Positions 36,626 to 49,009 of a stretch of DNA of 64,000 nucleotides are shown in pieces. Under the pieces are notes generated by a model, which had not been told where the DNA came from, searched no databases, and saw only the letters and a list, made by a program, of their open reading frames with translations. A program made the translations under genes and the position numbers. This DNA comes from Macrobrachium rosenbergii. Its lineage: Eukaryota; Arthropoda; Malacostraca; Decapoda; Palaemonidae. How positions within the stretch are numbered: position 1 is the stretch's first letter; the number at the start of each line of letters is the position of its first letter. The stretch covers positions 40,858,538 through 40,922,537 of the forward strand of contig NC_089741.1 of NCBI RefSeq assembly GCF_040412425.1. Direction: 5' to 3'.

Positions 36626-37020
36626 AATAACTTTCTGCGTACATACTTTCACATTAACTACAATTCAATTCCTAAACAAAAATTATACAAAATAAAGAAT
36701 TTAATTTACAAGTCATACATTCACAATTACAATGACGCATTGCATTCATCTTCAAAATGAAATGACGGCCAAAAAATAAAGAAATGCGACATTATCAAGA
36801 AGAGAGTGAACTGGAAATGGGAAATGATCATTTTCACTATTTTTCAATAAGCTATTTTCGCTGCAATGACGAACTTTCAGACGAGAAATGATTGAGTAGC
36901 ATTCGAAGATTTGTGTCGTAGTGGAAATTTTATCAGCCATTCCTGAAGGCACAGTCAAATCCGGTGTGACTGTATCATATCTCATGGTAAATAGGTGCAG
37001 GATGAATTTCTAAAACCACA
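36626..37020. other. Stretch with no recognised feature
   Basis: Unique AT-rich sequence. A minus-strand frame over 36752-36985 has no recognisable motif. Confidence 0.5.
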
Positions 37021-37042
37021 TTATTATTATTATTATTATTAA

Positions 37043-37085
<43 letters not shown>

Positions 37086-37173
37086 GCTAAGAAATTCACA
37101 ATCTCGTGAAAAACAATCTGTGTAATAAAAATCAACAATTACTTATTAATATAGTTTACTATATAATTGTGGA

Positions 37174-37243
<70 letters not shown>
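37021..37243. repeat. Two (TTA)n tracts
   Basis: ATT/TTA tracts at 37021-37085 and 37177-37243 are separated by a 90-base AT-rich spacer. Confidence 0.94.
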
Positions 37244-37244
<1 letters not shown>

Positions 37245-37294
37245 GATAGAAATATCAACACACACTTACGTGTGGAACATAAATAAATTTCATT

Positions 37295-37380
37295 TGAAAG
37301 ACCTGGGTTCGATCCTGATGCGAGTCAGAAATTTATTTCTGTTCCACATCCTGATGTGAGTCAGAAATATATTTATTTAT
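37295..37380 (+). mobile_element. Possible truncated tRNA-derived SINE (B box)
   Basis: GACCTGGGTTCGATCCTGAT contains a match to the RNA polymerase III B box (GGTTCGATCC at 37306-37315). A following segment, CCTGATGCGAGTCAGAAATT, is partly duplicated at 37349-37372 (CCTGATGTGAGTCAGAAATA) and runs into ATTT repeats. No A box is visible upstream, so only the 3' part of a SINE could be present. Confidence 0.4.
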
Positions 37381-37394
37381 TTATTTATTTATCA

Positions 37395-37461
<67 letters not shown>
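37381..37461. repeat. (ATTT)n and (TTA)n tracts
   Basis: A short TTTA tract followed by a (TTA)n tract of about 65 bases. Confidence 0.94.
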
Positions 37462-37462
<1 letters not shown>

Positions 37463-38010
37463 TTGATGTTAAACCTTATTCATACGGGAAAAGCTCACCA
37501 AAGGGGCCACTGACTTGAAATTCAAGCTTCCAAAGAATATGAAGGTGTTCATTTGAAAGAAGTAGCAGAAGGTAATACGAAATACAGAAAGAAGGGATCA
37601 GTTATTACGAAAAAAATAAATTAACATATTAATGAATAACTAGATAAAAATATTATTACGTCATGTAATTATGGAAGATTCCTACATACTTGTGAAAACT
37701 GACGATAAATGAATCATTTAGTAACCCACAGTACGTGTACCATATCACGGATTCTGGGAAAAAATAACGATTTTTGACAAAAAGATAATTAAAAAAAATT
37801 ACCGTAATCGATCATGTTACATGAGACGATACCGCATATGAATAAATTAACATGTTAATCTGAAGGATTCAACATACGAAAAATAAAGATTCTGAAGGTC
37901 TAAATCTACATTTCTTATGTCAAAAATTCTTTCATTCAATAACAAAATTTCTAAGTACATGTGAAACACATATGCTTCGTGTTTTAAATATGCATGAACT
38001 GAATTAAATC
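37462..38010. other. Stretch with no recognised feature
   Basis: Unique AT-rich sequence. Confidence 0.5.
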
Positions 38011-38475
38011 TCTGAGAGAGAGAGAGGAGGAGGAGGAGGAGGAGGAGGAGGAGGAGGAGGGGAGGAGGAGGAGGAGGAGGAGGAGGGGAAGGGGAGGGAG
38101 CAGAGAGAGAGAGAGGAGGAGAGAGGAGGAGGAGGAGGGGAGGAGGAGGAGAGGAGAGAGGAGGAGGAGGAGGAGGAGGAGGAGGAGGAGGAAGGGTGAA
38201 AAATTCCAGGTTAGAGAAGAGAAGAGAGAGAGGAGAGGAGAGAGAGAGGAGAGGAGGAGGAGGAGAGAGGAGGAGGAGAGGAGGAGGAGGAGGAAGAGGA
38301 GGAGGAGGAAGGGTGAAAAATTCCAAGTCAGAGAGAAGAGAAGAGAGGAGGAGGGAGGAGGAGGAGGAAGGAGGAAGGAAAGAGAAAGAGGAGGAAGAGA
38401 GGAGGAGGAAAGGAGGAGGAGGGGGAGGAGGAGGAGGAGGAGGAGGAGGAGGAGGAGGAGGAGGAGGAGGGAGCG
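38011..38475 (+). repeat. 465 bp GGA/GAGA homopurine tract with internal units
   Basis: Almost every plus-strand base is G or A, in GGA, GAGA and GGGA combinations. Three non-purine islands, GTGAAAAATTCCAGGTTAGA (38196), GTGAAAAATTCCAAGTCAGA (38313) and GTGAACAATTCCAAGTCACC (38475), are copies of one another, so the tract consists of long ~110-160 base units. The poly-Pro/Leu/Ser open frames on the minus strand come from this composition. Confidence 0.93.
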
Positions 38476-38966
<491 letters not shown>

Positions 38967-39590
38967 TACATATAAATGTGTCAGAGAGTGAGAGAAGTCG
39001 AGATAACAGAAAATGAGACGATATGAATTCTAATTACAACCCTACCCTTTCCTTAAGAATTTATCTACCTGTACTGATTAAAATTATGGACACACCGACC
39101 AGGCTTAATCGTGAATTTATATCAGCAAAAATACTCAAAGAGAAGAATTATATTCCATAAAAGAATATTTAGCACTGTAGTCCAATTGCACTTACAACTA
39201 AAATAGTTATCCCCTTTTGTTAAAATCCGGGCCACAAAGTCTCTTTTTCTTATCTTTCATCGCCTTTTCTTCTCCTTAGCATGAGACTAGCCCAGAGCAT
39301 CAAGCTGTCCATCTCCTCGAATACCGCATTAGATTTTTAATGTTTATAGGAGTGAAACCTGCAAATTCCACCCCTTCTTGATCTACAATGACAGTAAATC
39401 AAATGTTACTTTTTCCTCAACTATTTTCGACCAGACACTTACGACCAGGAAGAAATACATAAAAAATAATCACTTTGAACAATTATCTTCGATTGAAAGC
39501 TTATGACAGCTATCAATCAAAAGGAGAAGACAGCGTTCATTGTGCGCTAAATTACCATGCTGTCAGTTGCATTCAGGGAAAAATTAAAAA
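38967..39590. other. Stretch with no recognised feature
   Basis: Unique sequence, AT-rich to mixed. Confidence 0.5.
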
Positions 39591-39593
39591 GAG

Positions 39594-39657
<64 letters not shown>
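39591..39657. repeat. (GA)n microsatellite
   Basis: A GA tract with one phase slip near 39611. Confidence 0.95.
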
Positions 39658-39659
<2 letters not shown>

Positions 39660-39774
39660 AAACAGAATGAAGTGACGTGCCATGCTTTGCAATAATATCT
39701 GCACCCGAAAAAAATAGTAGTGCAACAGTTCACCGTTCTTTGTTGGTGCAAAACACAGTAGTTTTATCAAGAAG

Positions 39775-39980
39775 ATTTAATTATATACTGTATATGTGTA
39801 TATACACATACATATAAACATACATATGTATACTCATTTACATATTTACAATGTGCAACAATATTTAATTATATACTGTATACATATACACATACATACA
39901 GATATATGTATACACATTTACATATTTACAATGTGCAACAATAATTATATACGGTATATATATACACAATACATTCAATA
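39775..39980. repeat. ~90 bp tandem repeat x2.5
   Basis: Units share ATTTAATTATATACTGTATA, CATACATA, ATGTATAC.CATTTACATA and TTTACAATGTGCAACAATA. The last is partial. Confidence 0.85.
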
Positions 39981-40020
39981 CATTCAACCACAATTTTAAT
40001 TAAGCACTCCATCACACAAA

Positions 40021-40021
40021 C

Positions 40022-40084
<63 letters not shown>
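40021..40084. repeat. (GA)n microsatellite
   Basis: A pure GA tract of about 60 bases. Confidence 0.95.
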
Positions 40085-40087
<3 letters not shown>

Positions 40088-41217
40088 CAATCAACCCACT
40101 CCATACGATGATACATTTCCAGTATTTTCTCGTAAAGATTTAAAAGATTGAACCTCGCCAAGACCAAGCACCCCTTCCCCGAGCCCCACCAAACCAAACC
40201 ACGACGATCCCATTCCAATAGCCCCACCCCCACCGCAAAAAGAGCTCTTATATAAGCAATTGGGGCCTCATGAAAGATACGTGACTGCACGACACAACTT
40301 CACATGGATCCTTGGTCCTCTTTTTTTTAAAAGGTCCTAGTGTGGACGGGCCAAGGAGTTGGGGATATGGCCCCATTGTTTCTCTCTCTTGGAAGGAAAC
40401 GTGAAGGGTATCAAGGATATCGCGGGAAGGAAATGATATTAAATGACAGAGAGGGAGAGAAGTGGAGAGATATTTTAGAGCGCTCGACGGCCTTTATATG
40501 AATGTTGAAATGTGAAGGTTTGGCGATTTCTTTGGGAATTCAGACGAGAACTGAATGTAAAGAAGAAATATGAGATCCTTTAAATAAAAAGGGAAGTGAT
40601 ATGAAGACATAAAAAGAGAAAATTTAAAAAAACCATGACACTTTTCTTTAAAAAGATAATAACAATGTAGAATCAGACGTCCTTAAGAAAATAAAATGAA
40701 AATAAAAGTAAAAAAATAAAACTGAAAAATGTATCAAAACTAAAGCCTCTGCAAAACCCAAAAAGTTAAAAAATAAATAAAATAAAGTAAAATGAAAGCA
40801 GCCCTTAAAAAAGAATGATAAAAATGAGGAAAGACTCAAAGCGTTTTATTAAATGAAAATTCTTCACATTTCTAACGTTAAAGCAATCATGCCACATTAT
40901 TCCATTATTCCTCGATTTTATTTTTTATCGGAACAACATCATCAGGATAATCACAGCCGCTCACGTCCTCACGACAGGTGTCAGTCAATGTCAGGTGGAC
41001 ATATATGAATTCTGTGATTGCCTTAATTTCAACCGTTCTGACCTTCTGTGATACATATATAAGGTATTGAAAATACTAGAAATATTATAAATACAAGAAA
41101 TAAACGGAATTATCTTAAACAATATGGTAAAGATCAAATTCAACTGACAAAAGCTGCCTTTCAATAATTGGCTAAAATATATCTTAGGAAATGTACTCCA
41201 AAGGTACTCCTATGGAA
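40085..41217. other. Stretch with no recognised gene
   Basis: About 1.1 kb of unique sequence with a C-rich patch at 40160-40235 and A-rich sequence after 40600. A poly-A run at 41216-41239 follows. Confidence 0.5.
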
Positions 41218-41239
41218 AAAAAAAAAAAAAAAAAAAAAC

Positions 41240-41909
41240 TGCTCTCACTGAGGACATGCCACAAAAAACTATATTTTTGGCCTCATAAAATTAAACCATC
41301 GACATCTTGAGAGCTTTGGTAAGTGTCTAATTATGATCTGTAACTGAAATGCGCTTTATGTTGTGACAGGATTTCTTCTAATCCAAAAAGCTTAACTCTC
41401 TCCTGAACTGAATGCAATGTCTAACGCGGAGTAAACAAGACTGGAATGAAATGTGAACATATATATTCATCTACTGACATGTAGATAATGACAAGTAAAA
41501 GAATTCACGGAGGAAAATGTTATTTATACTTTACTGAACGTCATCCTAGACTATAATTCTTTATGGCACAGCCTACTTATTCAACGTTATTTATACTCAT
41601 ACTTCAATTATTAAAATAATAAAATGGCTTTATATTGAAAGAATATGACTTTGCAAATGTATTCAAATTATTTACACCGAAATGGAGAGTTCAGGAAAGC
41701 TGAAAAAGACAGAAATATGACACAAATTTTACCTCAACGAACAAAGACCATTTTACTTTTACACAAGTTACCCATCAACGACCACACTCCGTTTTCTATG
41801 ATGACATTCTAACCCTGAGAGACTGCAACGAATATTGAAAACCTTCCCGTGACGACCTGGTCTGACATAATGACGTTTCAATTCTGTTGGCCATTTCTAA
41901 ATATTAAAA
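41240..41909. other. Stretch with no recognised gene
   Basis: Unique AT-rich sequence leading into the 73 bp array. Confidence 0.5.
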
Positions 41910-42880
41910 GACAGTACAGATTCCAAATCTATTCCTTATTTACTTAAGTCTTCTGTGGAAATAATTTTTTCTGATTGTACTAGAAAGATCGTTCCGATTC
42001 CATATTTACTTAACAAAAAACTATATTTTTTCTGACTGGAATAAAAAAAAATCGTTCAGATTCCATATTTACTTAACAGTCTTCGGTGAAAATAACTTAA
42101 TTTTTTCTCACTAGGTAAAATGACAGTTCAGATTCCATATTTACTTTACAGTCTTCGGTGAAAATAACTTAACGTTTTCTGACTGTGCTAAAATGATCGT
42201 TCAGATTCCATACTCATTCCAAATTTACTTAACAGTCTTCGATGAAAATAACTTAATTTTTCTGACTGTGCTAAAAAGATCGTTCAGATTCCATATTTAC
42301 TTTAAAGTCTTCGGTGAAAATAACGTAATGTTTTCTGACTGCTAAAAAGATCATTAAGATTCCATATTTACTTTAAAGTCTTCGGTGAAAAGAACTTAAT
42401 TTTTTTCTGATTGTGCTAAAAAGATCGTTCAGATTCCATATTTACTTTAAAGCCTTCGGTGAAAAGAACTTAATTTTTTTCTGATTGTGCTAAAAAGATC
42501 GTTCAGATTCCATATTTACTTTAAAGTCTTCGGTGAAAATAACTTAATGTTTTCTGACTGTGCTAAAAAGATCGTTCAGATTCCATATTTACTTTAAAGT
42601 CACCGGTGAAAATAACTTAATTTTTTTGACTGTGCTAAAAAGATCGTCCAGATTCCATATTTACTTTAAAGTCTTCAGTGAAAATAACTTCATTTTTTTC
42701 TCACTGTATAAAATGAGCTCAGATTCCATATTTACTTTCCAGTCTTCGAAGAAAATATTCCATATTTACTTTCCAGTCTTCGAACAAAATATAACTGAAT
42801 TTTTTCTCACTGGATAAAAAGATCGTTCAGATTCCATATTCATTCCATATTTACTTCACAGCCTTAGACGAAAACAACTA
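41910..42880. repeat. 73 bp tandem array, about 13 units
   Basis: Each unit has AGATCGTTCAGATTCCATAT, TTACTTTAAAGTCTTCGGTG, AAAATAACTTAATTTTTTCT and GACTGTGCTAAAA. Central units (42240-42620) are nearly identical. Edge units are shortened and diverged, as expected for turnover by unequal exchange. An 11-base ATTCATTCCATA insert occurs in three units. Confidence 0.95.
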
Positions 42881-43230
42881 TATTTTTCCCTCAGTGGCGT
42901 CTACAACACCCTCCCACTTAAAATAAAGAAGACCTCTCGTCCTTTATTCTACCTAAGGTAACATCACTTGGCAAAGGCGATAAAAGGGATGTACTCCTTC
43001 CTCCATTATTTTTCACGCCCCTCAAGGCCTCTCATATTTGCCGACACCCACTTTCATCATCATCAAAGACCTTCTCCTCCTGAAAACGCCCTTTAAAAGA
43101 CACTTTGTTTCTTCCTGAAAACAACGTTTTTTTTTTTTAACATTATCTTTTTCGACGTTAAATGAGATATTAAATTCAACTCGTTCACGGTAAATGTGTC
43201 AAATATAAATACCAGTAGATAACAACGCAT
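42881..43230. other. Stretch with no recognised feature
   Basis: Unique sequence with poly-T at 43126-43138. Confidence 0.5.
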
Positions 43231-43453
43231 TTGAGAGAGAGAGAGAGAGAGAGAGAGAAAATAACTTTTAATAATACTGAGTAAATGAGAGAAAGAGAGT
43301 CTTAAGAGCTAAGAGAGAGAGAGAGAGAGAGAGAATAACAACTTTTAATACTGTACTGCATAAATGAAAAATTTATATGCTCTTAATGTTTAAGTTTCTT
43401 TACAGAACATTTTAAATAATATTCAGTACTGCATAAAGAGAGAGTTTCTTTAC

Positions 43454-43498
<45 letters not shown>

Positions 43499-43778
43499 AC
43501 AACTTTTTAATACTGTACTGCATAAATGAAAATTTATATGTTCTAATGTTTGCTAAGTTTCTTTACATAATAATATTAAATAGAGACCATAAATGAAAAA
43601 TTTATATGCTTTTAAGTTGCTAAGTTTCTTTACAGATATACTCTGAGAGAGAGAGCTGAGATAAATGAGCTTAATTGCTAAGTTTCTTTACTGAATAATC
43701 CTAGAAATACTGTACTAATATAAATGAAAAAATATATGCTCTTAATGTTGCTAAGTTTCTGAGAGAGAGAGATCCTAG

Positions 43779-43815
<37 letters not shown>
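43231..43815. repeat. SSR-spacer array: (GA)n with TACTGTACTGCATAAATGA spacer
   Basis: At least six units with GA tracts of 10-45 bases and spacers sharing ATAACAACTTTTAATA, CTGTACTGCATAAATGAAAA, ATTTATATGCTCTTAATGTT and GCTAAGTTTCTTTACAGA. In some units the GA tract is missing while the spacer remains. Confidence 0.9.
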
Positions 43816-43819
<4 letters not shown>

Positions 43820-44184
43820 TAAGTAGCTTTAAATCTAAATATTAAAGAGAAGGCATTAAAAGATGGAGGAATGAAACAACAATTTATTTTTTCAGTAACA
43901 AAATAACAAACAAATAAGCGAAACAATCAATCAAAAAACACACCAATGAACAACTACACATCCTCCCACAAACAAAACAAAAACAAAAAAGCAAGATCAC
44001 CCAACAAAAAAACAAAAGCGCGCATAAAAAAAGGTAAAGAAAAGGACTGATTCCTATCCCAATGTAGACATCACGAGCCCAGACGTGTATTGTCAATAAC
44101 AGATTCTCAATAACATCAATGGGAGCCTTCACCTATTTCTCGTTCAGTCTTCCTCCTCCTCCTCCTCTTCCCATTTCGTGGATC

Positions 44185-44186
<2 letters not shown>
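43816..44186. other. Stretch with no recognised feature
   Basis: A-rich unique sequence with CAAACAAAACAAAAAC runs and a short (CCT)n at 44149-44166. Confidence 0.5.

Positions 44187-44243
<57 letters not shown>
44187..44243. repeat. (CT)n microsatellite
   Basis: A pure CT tract. Confidence 0.95.
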
Positions 44244-44245
<2 letters not shown>

Positions 44246-44384
44246 GCGGGAGAGGGATTTCTCTTTCCACAGATAAGAAGAAATTCCCGATAATGCGTAT
44301 CTGCAAGGTTATCGAGAGTGAGAGATATGCAAATGTTTGCCCAGTTTGCAGATGAAACTCGGAATTTGAATAAGGATAAATACA

Positions 44385-44545
44385 TGAATACATACATATA
44401 TACATACATACACGTATTTTATATATATATATTATACATATATATATATATGTGTGTGTATTATACATACATAAATACATACATATATATATAATTATAT
44501 ATGTATTATATATACATATATATATATATATATAAACTATAATTA
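44385..44545. repeat. Compound CATA/(TA)n microsatellite
   Basis: TACATACATA units alternate with TA tracts and a short TGTGTG. Confidence 0.92.
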
Positions 44546-44955
44546 CATAGCATGGATATTGAAATATATATAACATATATACAAATATAACATCACATCC
44601 ATAGTTAATAAATGAAAAGTGATTAACCCTATTCTCGAAATAAAAATGAAAGGACGCAAACCTGAAATGATCGGAAACGAGCTATAGGAATGAAAAGTCA
44701 CAAACCCTTTTCAGAAATCATAAACTTCTACAAAGTACATAAAAAAAAAAATAAAAGCGCAGGAATTAACGATCATACTAGAGCTACAACACGAGAGTGT
44801 AAAAAGACAAAAAAAAAAAGAACAAATTCTTCCGTGGACAGAATGGAAATTGGATAAGATTTCATAAATAAGAATAAAATGAAATAAAGATTAAAGAATA
44901 CAAAGATATGCAAGAAATGAAACCAGGAATGGAGAATTACCCAAAACTCCAGTCA
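44546..44955. other. Stretch with no recognised feature
   Basis: A-rich unique sequence. Confidence 0.5.
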
Positions 44956-45085
44956 GTTTATGAATCTCTAGCCAATAAATAAAATAAAATAAAACAAACT
45001 TCAGCCAATAAAATAAATAAAACAAACTTCAGCCAATAAATAAAACAAACTTTAGCCAATAAATAAAATAAAAAAAACTTTCAAC
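44956..45085. repeat. ~28-33 bp repeat CAGCCAATAAATAAA
   Basis: Four units of (T/C)AGCCAATAAATAAAATAA and AACAAACTTC, differing in the number of ATAAA blocks. Confidence 0.88.
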
Positions 45086-45243
45086 AAATCAGTCACGACT
45101 TTACTCGTTATTTTAAGTGAGTTATGGACAAACATTTATAAGTACATATAATATACTTCAAACATATGTGAAAAAATTGGCAAAAAAGTATAAAATCAAA
45201 AAATTTTCAAATTTAAAAAATTCTATGCAAAATAGAACAAAAA

Positions 45244-45511
45244 CACCTATAACTAAAAATCTATTCAGTCAAATTAATTAAAATTTACTATCAAAACATC
45301 TAATGCTATGTTAAACAAATGCTCAAAGTTTCAGGAGTTTAAATACAATATTCATTTGTATATGGTTTGAATTGAGTGATAGCATAATCAACAACCCACA
45401 TAAATATTGTATTTATACCCTTGAAACTCTGAGCATTTGTTTAGCATATCAAAAGATGTCTCGAAAATAAATTTCCATTAATTTCACTGAATGCATTTTT
45501 AGTTATTGGTG
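45244..45511. mobile_element. AT-rich foldback / MITE-like inverted repeat
   Basis: The left arm (45244-45352) and right arm (45402-45511) are inverted copies of about 109 bases at roughly 80% identity, with a 49-base loop. The outer ends are CACCTATAACTAAAAATC and, inverted, CACCAATAACTAAAAATG. Inner conserved blocks are AAACAAATGCTCA and AAATACAATATT. No target duplication is clear and there is no coding capacity, so the superfamily is unknown. Confidence 0.8.
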
Positions 45512-45535
45512 ACTTTCTATACGTTTGACTGTCAG

Positions 45536-45661
45536 ACGAATTTCGTGTCGACTTGCTTGCCTAAAGAAATTCCTCAGACAGTCCAACGCCTCAGAGGTCT
45601 ACTTATAACAGTGACACGAAACGTCTTCGCAAGTAGGTCTCGCCTTGCTGAAGCCGTACAG
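45536..45661 (+). other. Weak candidate internal exon (126 nt)
   Basis: An acceptor-like sequence (TTTCTATACGTTTGACTGTCAG, polypyrimidine part at 45513-45530) precedes 126 bases that are open in the plus frame (42 codons, TNFVSTCLPKEIPQ start). They are followed by a near-consensus donor, TACAG|GTGAGG, at 45661/45662. Codon composition is balanced and non-repetitive. No protein family is recognised and no partner exon is identified. Confidence 0.18.
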
Positions 45662-45965
45662 GTGAGGAGAAGGAAGAAAGTTAAGGCTTATTTAAAAAAA
45701 AAGGAGGGTGGGGGGGAAGGGAGCTTAACATAGTAACTGTATGTAGTTACATGAGCACATAAACTCATCCGCATACTCCACCTGGCGGGAGGTAACTTTG
45801 TTCTTACTGATAAATGCGTAACAAAAAACGATTGGTATTAGAGATTTTTACAAGGTGTGAAAACAACCTACCACCCCTCTCTCCCACCCCCCCCCCCAAA
45901 AAACCCATGAAAATAAAAAAATAAAAACTTCCGATCCACAAGGATACAAAAATGTAAAAAAAAAA

Positions 45966-46390
45966 GGCCCCTAGTATCTGAGGCTTGCAGAAAATGAAGC
46001 CTGACCAACATACATACACACACATACAAACAAACACACATACATGCATACACACACATACATAATACATACATACACACATACATACATACAAAGACCC
46101 TTGATAGCTAAGCTTACAAAAAGTGAAACCTGGAAAACATACATACTCGTACATATACACACATACATGCGCACAAATACATACGCACACATACATACAT
46201 ACATACATACATACTTACATACATATATATACATACATACATACATACATAAATACATACATAGTCCTGATAAAAGAATTCCGAACATACATACATACAC
46301 ACAGTCCTGATAAAAGAATTCCGAACATACATACATACATGCACGCACACATACATTCATACACACAGTGCTGATAAAAGAATTCCAACG
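45966..46390. repeat. (CATA)n/(CACA)n cluster with three GTCCTGATAAAAGAATTCC units
   Basis: CATACATA blocks are broken by two copies of a TGA(G/A)GCTT-CAGAAAATGAAGCCTG-like segment (45978 and 46108). Three copies of AGT(C/G)CTGATAAAAGAATTCC follow at about 46263, 46303 and 46367, again an SSR-spacer arrangement. Confidence 0.88.
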
Positions 46391-46660
46391 GCAAGATTTA
46401 CATCTCCGAGTGCTTCGGTTACACCTCGAATGCAGGCGCATAAAGAGAGGCGTCTCCTTCCAAAAGAATTCTCACCGGATTCCGGAGGGAGAATTCGGAG
46501 GCGAGGACAAGCAATACTTTTATGCGGGTCGTCAATACTGCCAAGGATAACACACATAAGTATTGAGCGGATGTTAAACGATACCTTTAGCTCTATGTTT
46601 ATGAAAGCAAAAGTTCACGCGTGTGTAAGTGACAAAAGTTCATGCTTGTATACATGTATA
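46391..46660. other. Unique stretch of balanced composition
   Basis: Non-repetitive, GC-moderate sequence. The plus frame is open from 46430 but soon runs into CACACATA repeats. Nothing was recognised. Confidence 0.4.
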
Positions 46661-46775
46661 AATACATACATAGACGCATACAAACACAAACACACACATA
46701 CACATATATATAAATATATATATTATATGTATAAATATATACATACATATATATATACACACACACACGAGTATA
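46661..46775. repeat. Compound CA/TA/CATA microsatellite
   Basis: ATACATACATAGACGCATAC, (CA)n, TATATAAATATATATAT and (CA)6 blocks. Confidence 0.9.
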
Positions 46776-47500
46776 CACACATATATGGTATCTGCATGTA
46801 TGAAAAATCATTTTCCAAAGCTTATCACATTCGAATCAAAACACTGAAACAAACGCATACAATGCAAAGAAACTACAATGTCCATAAGAGAGAAATTTTA
46901 TAAAAATATAAAAAAAGAGAAATTTTATAAAAATATAAAAAAAAAAGTACAAACAATATAAAAATTCTGATTTAAAAAGAAAACTACGTAGGCTTCTTAT
47001 GTTCTAAGTAACTGAAGGATATTCTACTCTGACAAATAAAGTAGTACGACAAAGCAACAACAAAGAACGCAAAGCAACACGGCAAATAAAAGAGTATAAC
47101 AAAGCAACAACAACACTCGTCCGTGCATCTGTCGCACCCCACCAAACGACGGGACTAGGAAAAACGGAGCGGAGAAACACAGGAACAACGTAACTGGATT
47201 ACTGGGGAGGCAAAGAGAGGAAACGGAAAAATCCCGATAAAAGGGGAAGGGGGGGGGGGGAAATGGAAGAAAATTCGCCTTCCAACAAAAGGAAAGGAAT
47301 AACCTGTCCATTGTGATGAAGAGTGAGCTTGAACCCCGTCCTGTCTGTTTCAATTATCTACTCGAGAGAGGAGAGTCTTGTTGGCATCATCATCGGATTT
47401 TGGAATGGGAATTTCATCGTCATACGGCTTCTCGAGAGCTGTTCTTCCCCCGTGTAATTCCGTTTTACAAATCGTTACAAAAGCTGAGGCTTTCTCAATC
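46776..47500. other. Stretch with no recognised gene
   Basis: Unique sequence with small direct repeats (GAGAAATTTTATAAAAATAT x2 near 46889-46940 and ACAAAGCAACAACA x2 near 47049-47110) and a G9 run near 47250. Confidence 0.5.
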
Positions 47501-47504
47501 TTTT

Positions 47505-47536
47505 TGTAGGTAGGTAGGTAGGTAGGTAGGTAGGTA
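47505..47536. repeat. (GTAG)n microsatellite
   Basis: Seven GTAG/TAGG units, a tetranucleotide not seen elsewhere in the window. Confidence 0.93.
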
Positions 47537-47596
47537 AGGTATGTGTATGACTCAGAAATATTTTGTTAAAACAGAATTCCATCTAATAAAAGGAGC

Positions 47597-48269
<673 letters not shown>

Positions 48270-48391
48270 AAATTTCCTCAAAATTATTCCTCTTATAAAG
48301 GCAAAGGTCAAGAGGAACCTGTCGCACCATGGAAATTACCAGGGAGTAAAATAAGAAGTAAAATGAAAGTCAGTTTTTCTCGACAGACTGA
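48270..48391 (+). repeat. Left inverted arm of the minisatellite complex
   Basis: It contains AAATTATTCCTCTTATAAAG, AAAGGTCAAGAGGAACCTGT, CGCACCATGGAAATTACC and AAAGTCAGTTTTTCTCGACA. The same blocks occur inverted at 48858-48982 in the reverse order, so the two arms can pair around array A. A shorter third copy (CAAGGGACCCTGTCGCATCC) lies at about 49899-49933 in the same orientation as this arm. Confidence 0.85.
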
Positions 48392-48857
48392 AACCAGAGG
48401 ATGAAACTCTCCCGCTGAAACGGGGGCATTGGTCTTGTTTTCAGCATGAAGGTGTTTTCGTCCTCTGCTGAAGCTGGTCCTGTTTTCAGCGTGAAGGTGT
48501 TTTCGTCCTCTGCTGAAGCTGGTCCTGTTTTCAGCGTGAAGGTGTTTTCGTCCTCTGGTGAAGCTGGTCCTGTTTTCAGCGTGAAGGTGTTTTCATCCTC
48601 TGCTGAAGTTGGTCCTGTTTTCAGCGTGAAGGTTTTTTCATCCTCTACTGCTGCTGGTCCTGTTTTCAGCGTGAAGGTGTTTTCATCCTCTGCTGAAGCT
48701 GGTCCTGTTTTCAGCGTGAAGGGTTTTTCGTCCCCTACTGAACAAACCTCTGAAACTCGTCCTGTTTTCAGTGCAAAGTGATTTTCATCCTCTACTGCTG
48801 CTGATCCTGTTTTCAGCATGAAGGTATTTTCATCCTCCCCTGAAGCTGGTCCTGTTT
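48392..48857 (-). repeat. Array A: 45 bp minisatellite
   Basis: About nine units of GTCCTGTTTTCAGCGTGAAG, GTGTTTTCGTCCTCTGCTGA and AGCTG. On the minus strand the array stays open as a 15-residue repeat containing TLKTGPASAEDENTF (frame open over 48370-48819). It is the inverse of array B at 49010-49860. A unit of exactly 45 bases preserves the frame, but no start, signal or domain marks it as a gene. Confidence 0.93.
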
Positions 48858-48982
48858 CTAGTCTGTCGATAAAAACTGACTTTTATTTTACTTTTTTTTT
48901 TTTTGAATTCCGTGTTAATGTCCAAGGTGTGACAGGTCTCTCTTGAACTTTGCTCTTCTAAGAGGAATAATTGTGATGATTT
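48858..48982 (-). repeat. Right inverted arm of the minisatellite complex
   Basis: AGTCTGTCGATAAAAACTGA, CTTTTATTTTAC, a T-run, CAAGGTGTGACAGGTCTCTC and CTAAGAGGAATAATTGTGAT. It is the reverse complement, with about 20% divergence, of the left arm. The main length difference is the poly-T run at 48891-48904. Confidence 0.85.
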
Positions 48983-49009
48983 TTTTTTTTTTTTTGTCAT
49001 CGGTTTCAG

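Noticed and set aside
37306..37315. tRNA gene
   Set aside because: Only a B-box match is present. There is no acceptor stem, anticodon arm or A box at the right distance, so at most a SINE fragment is supported.
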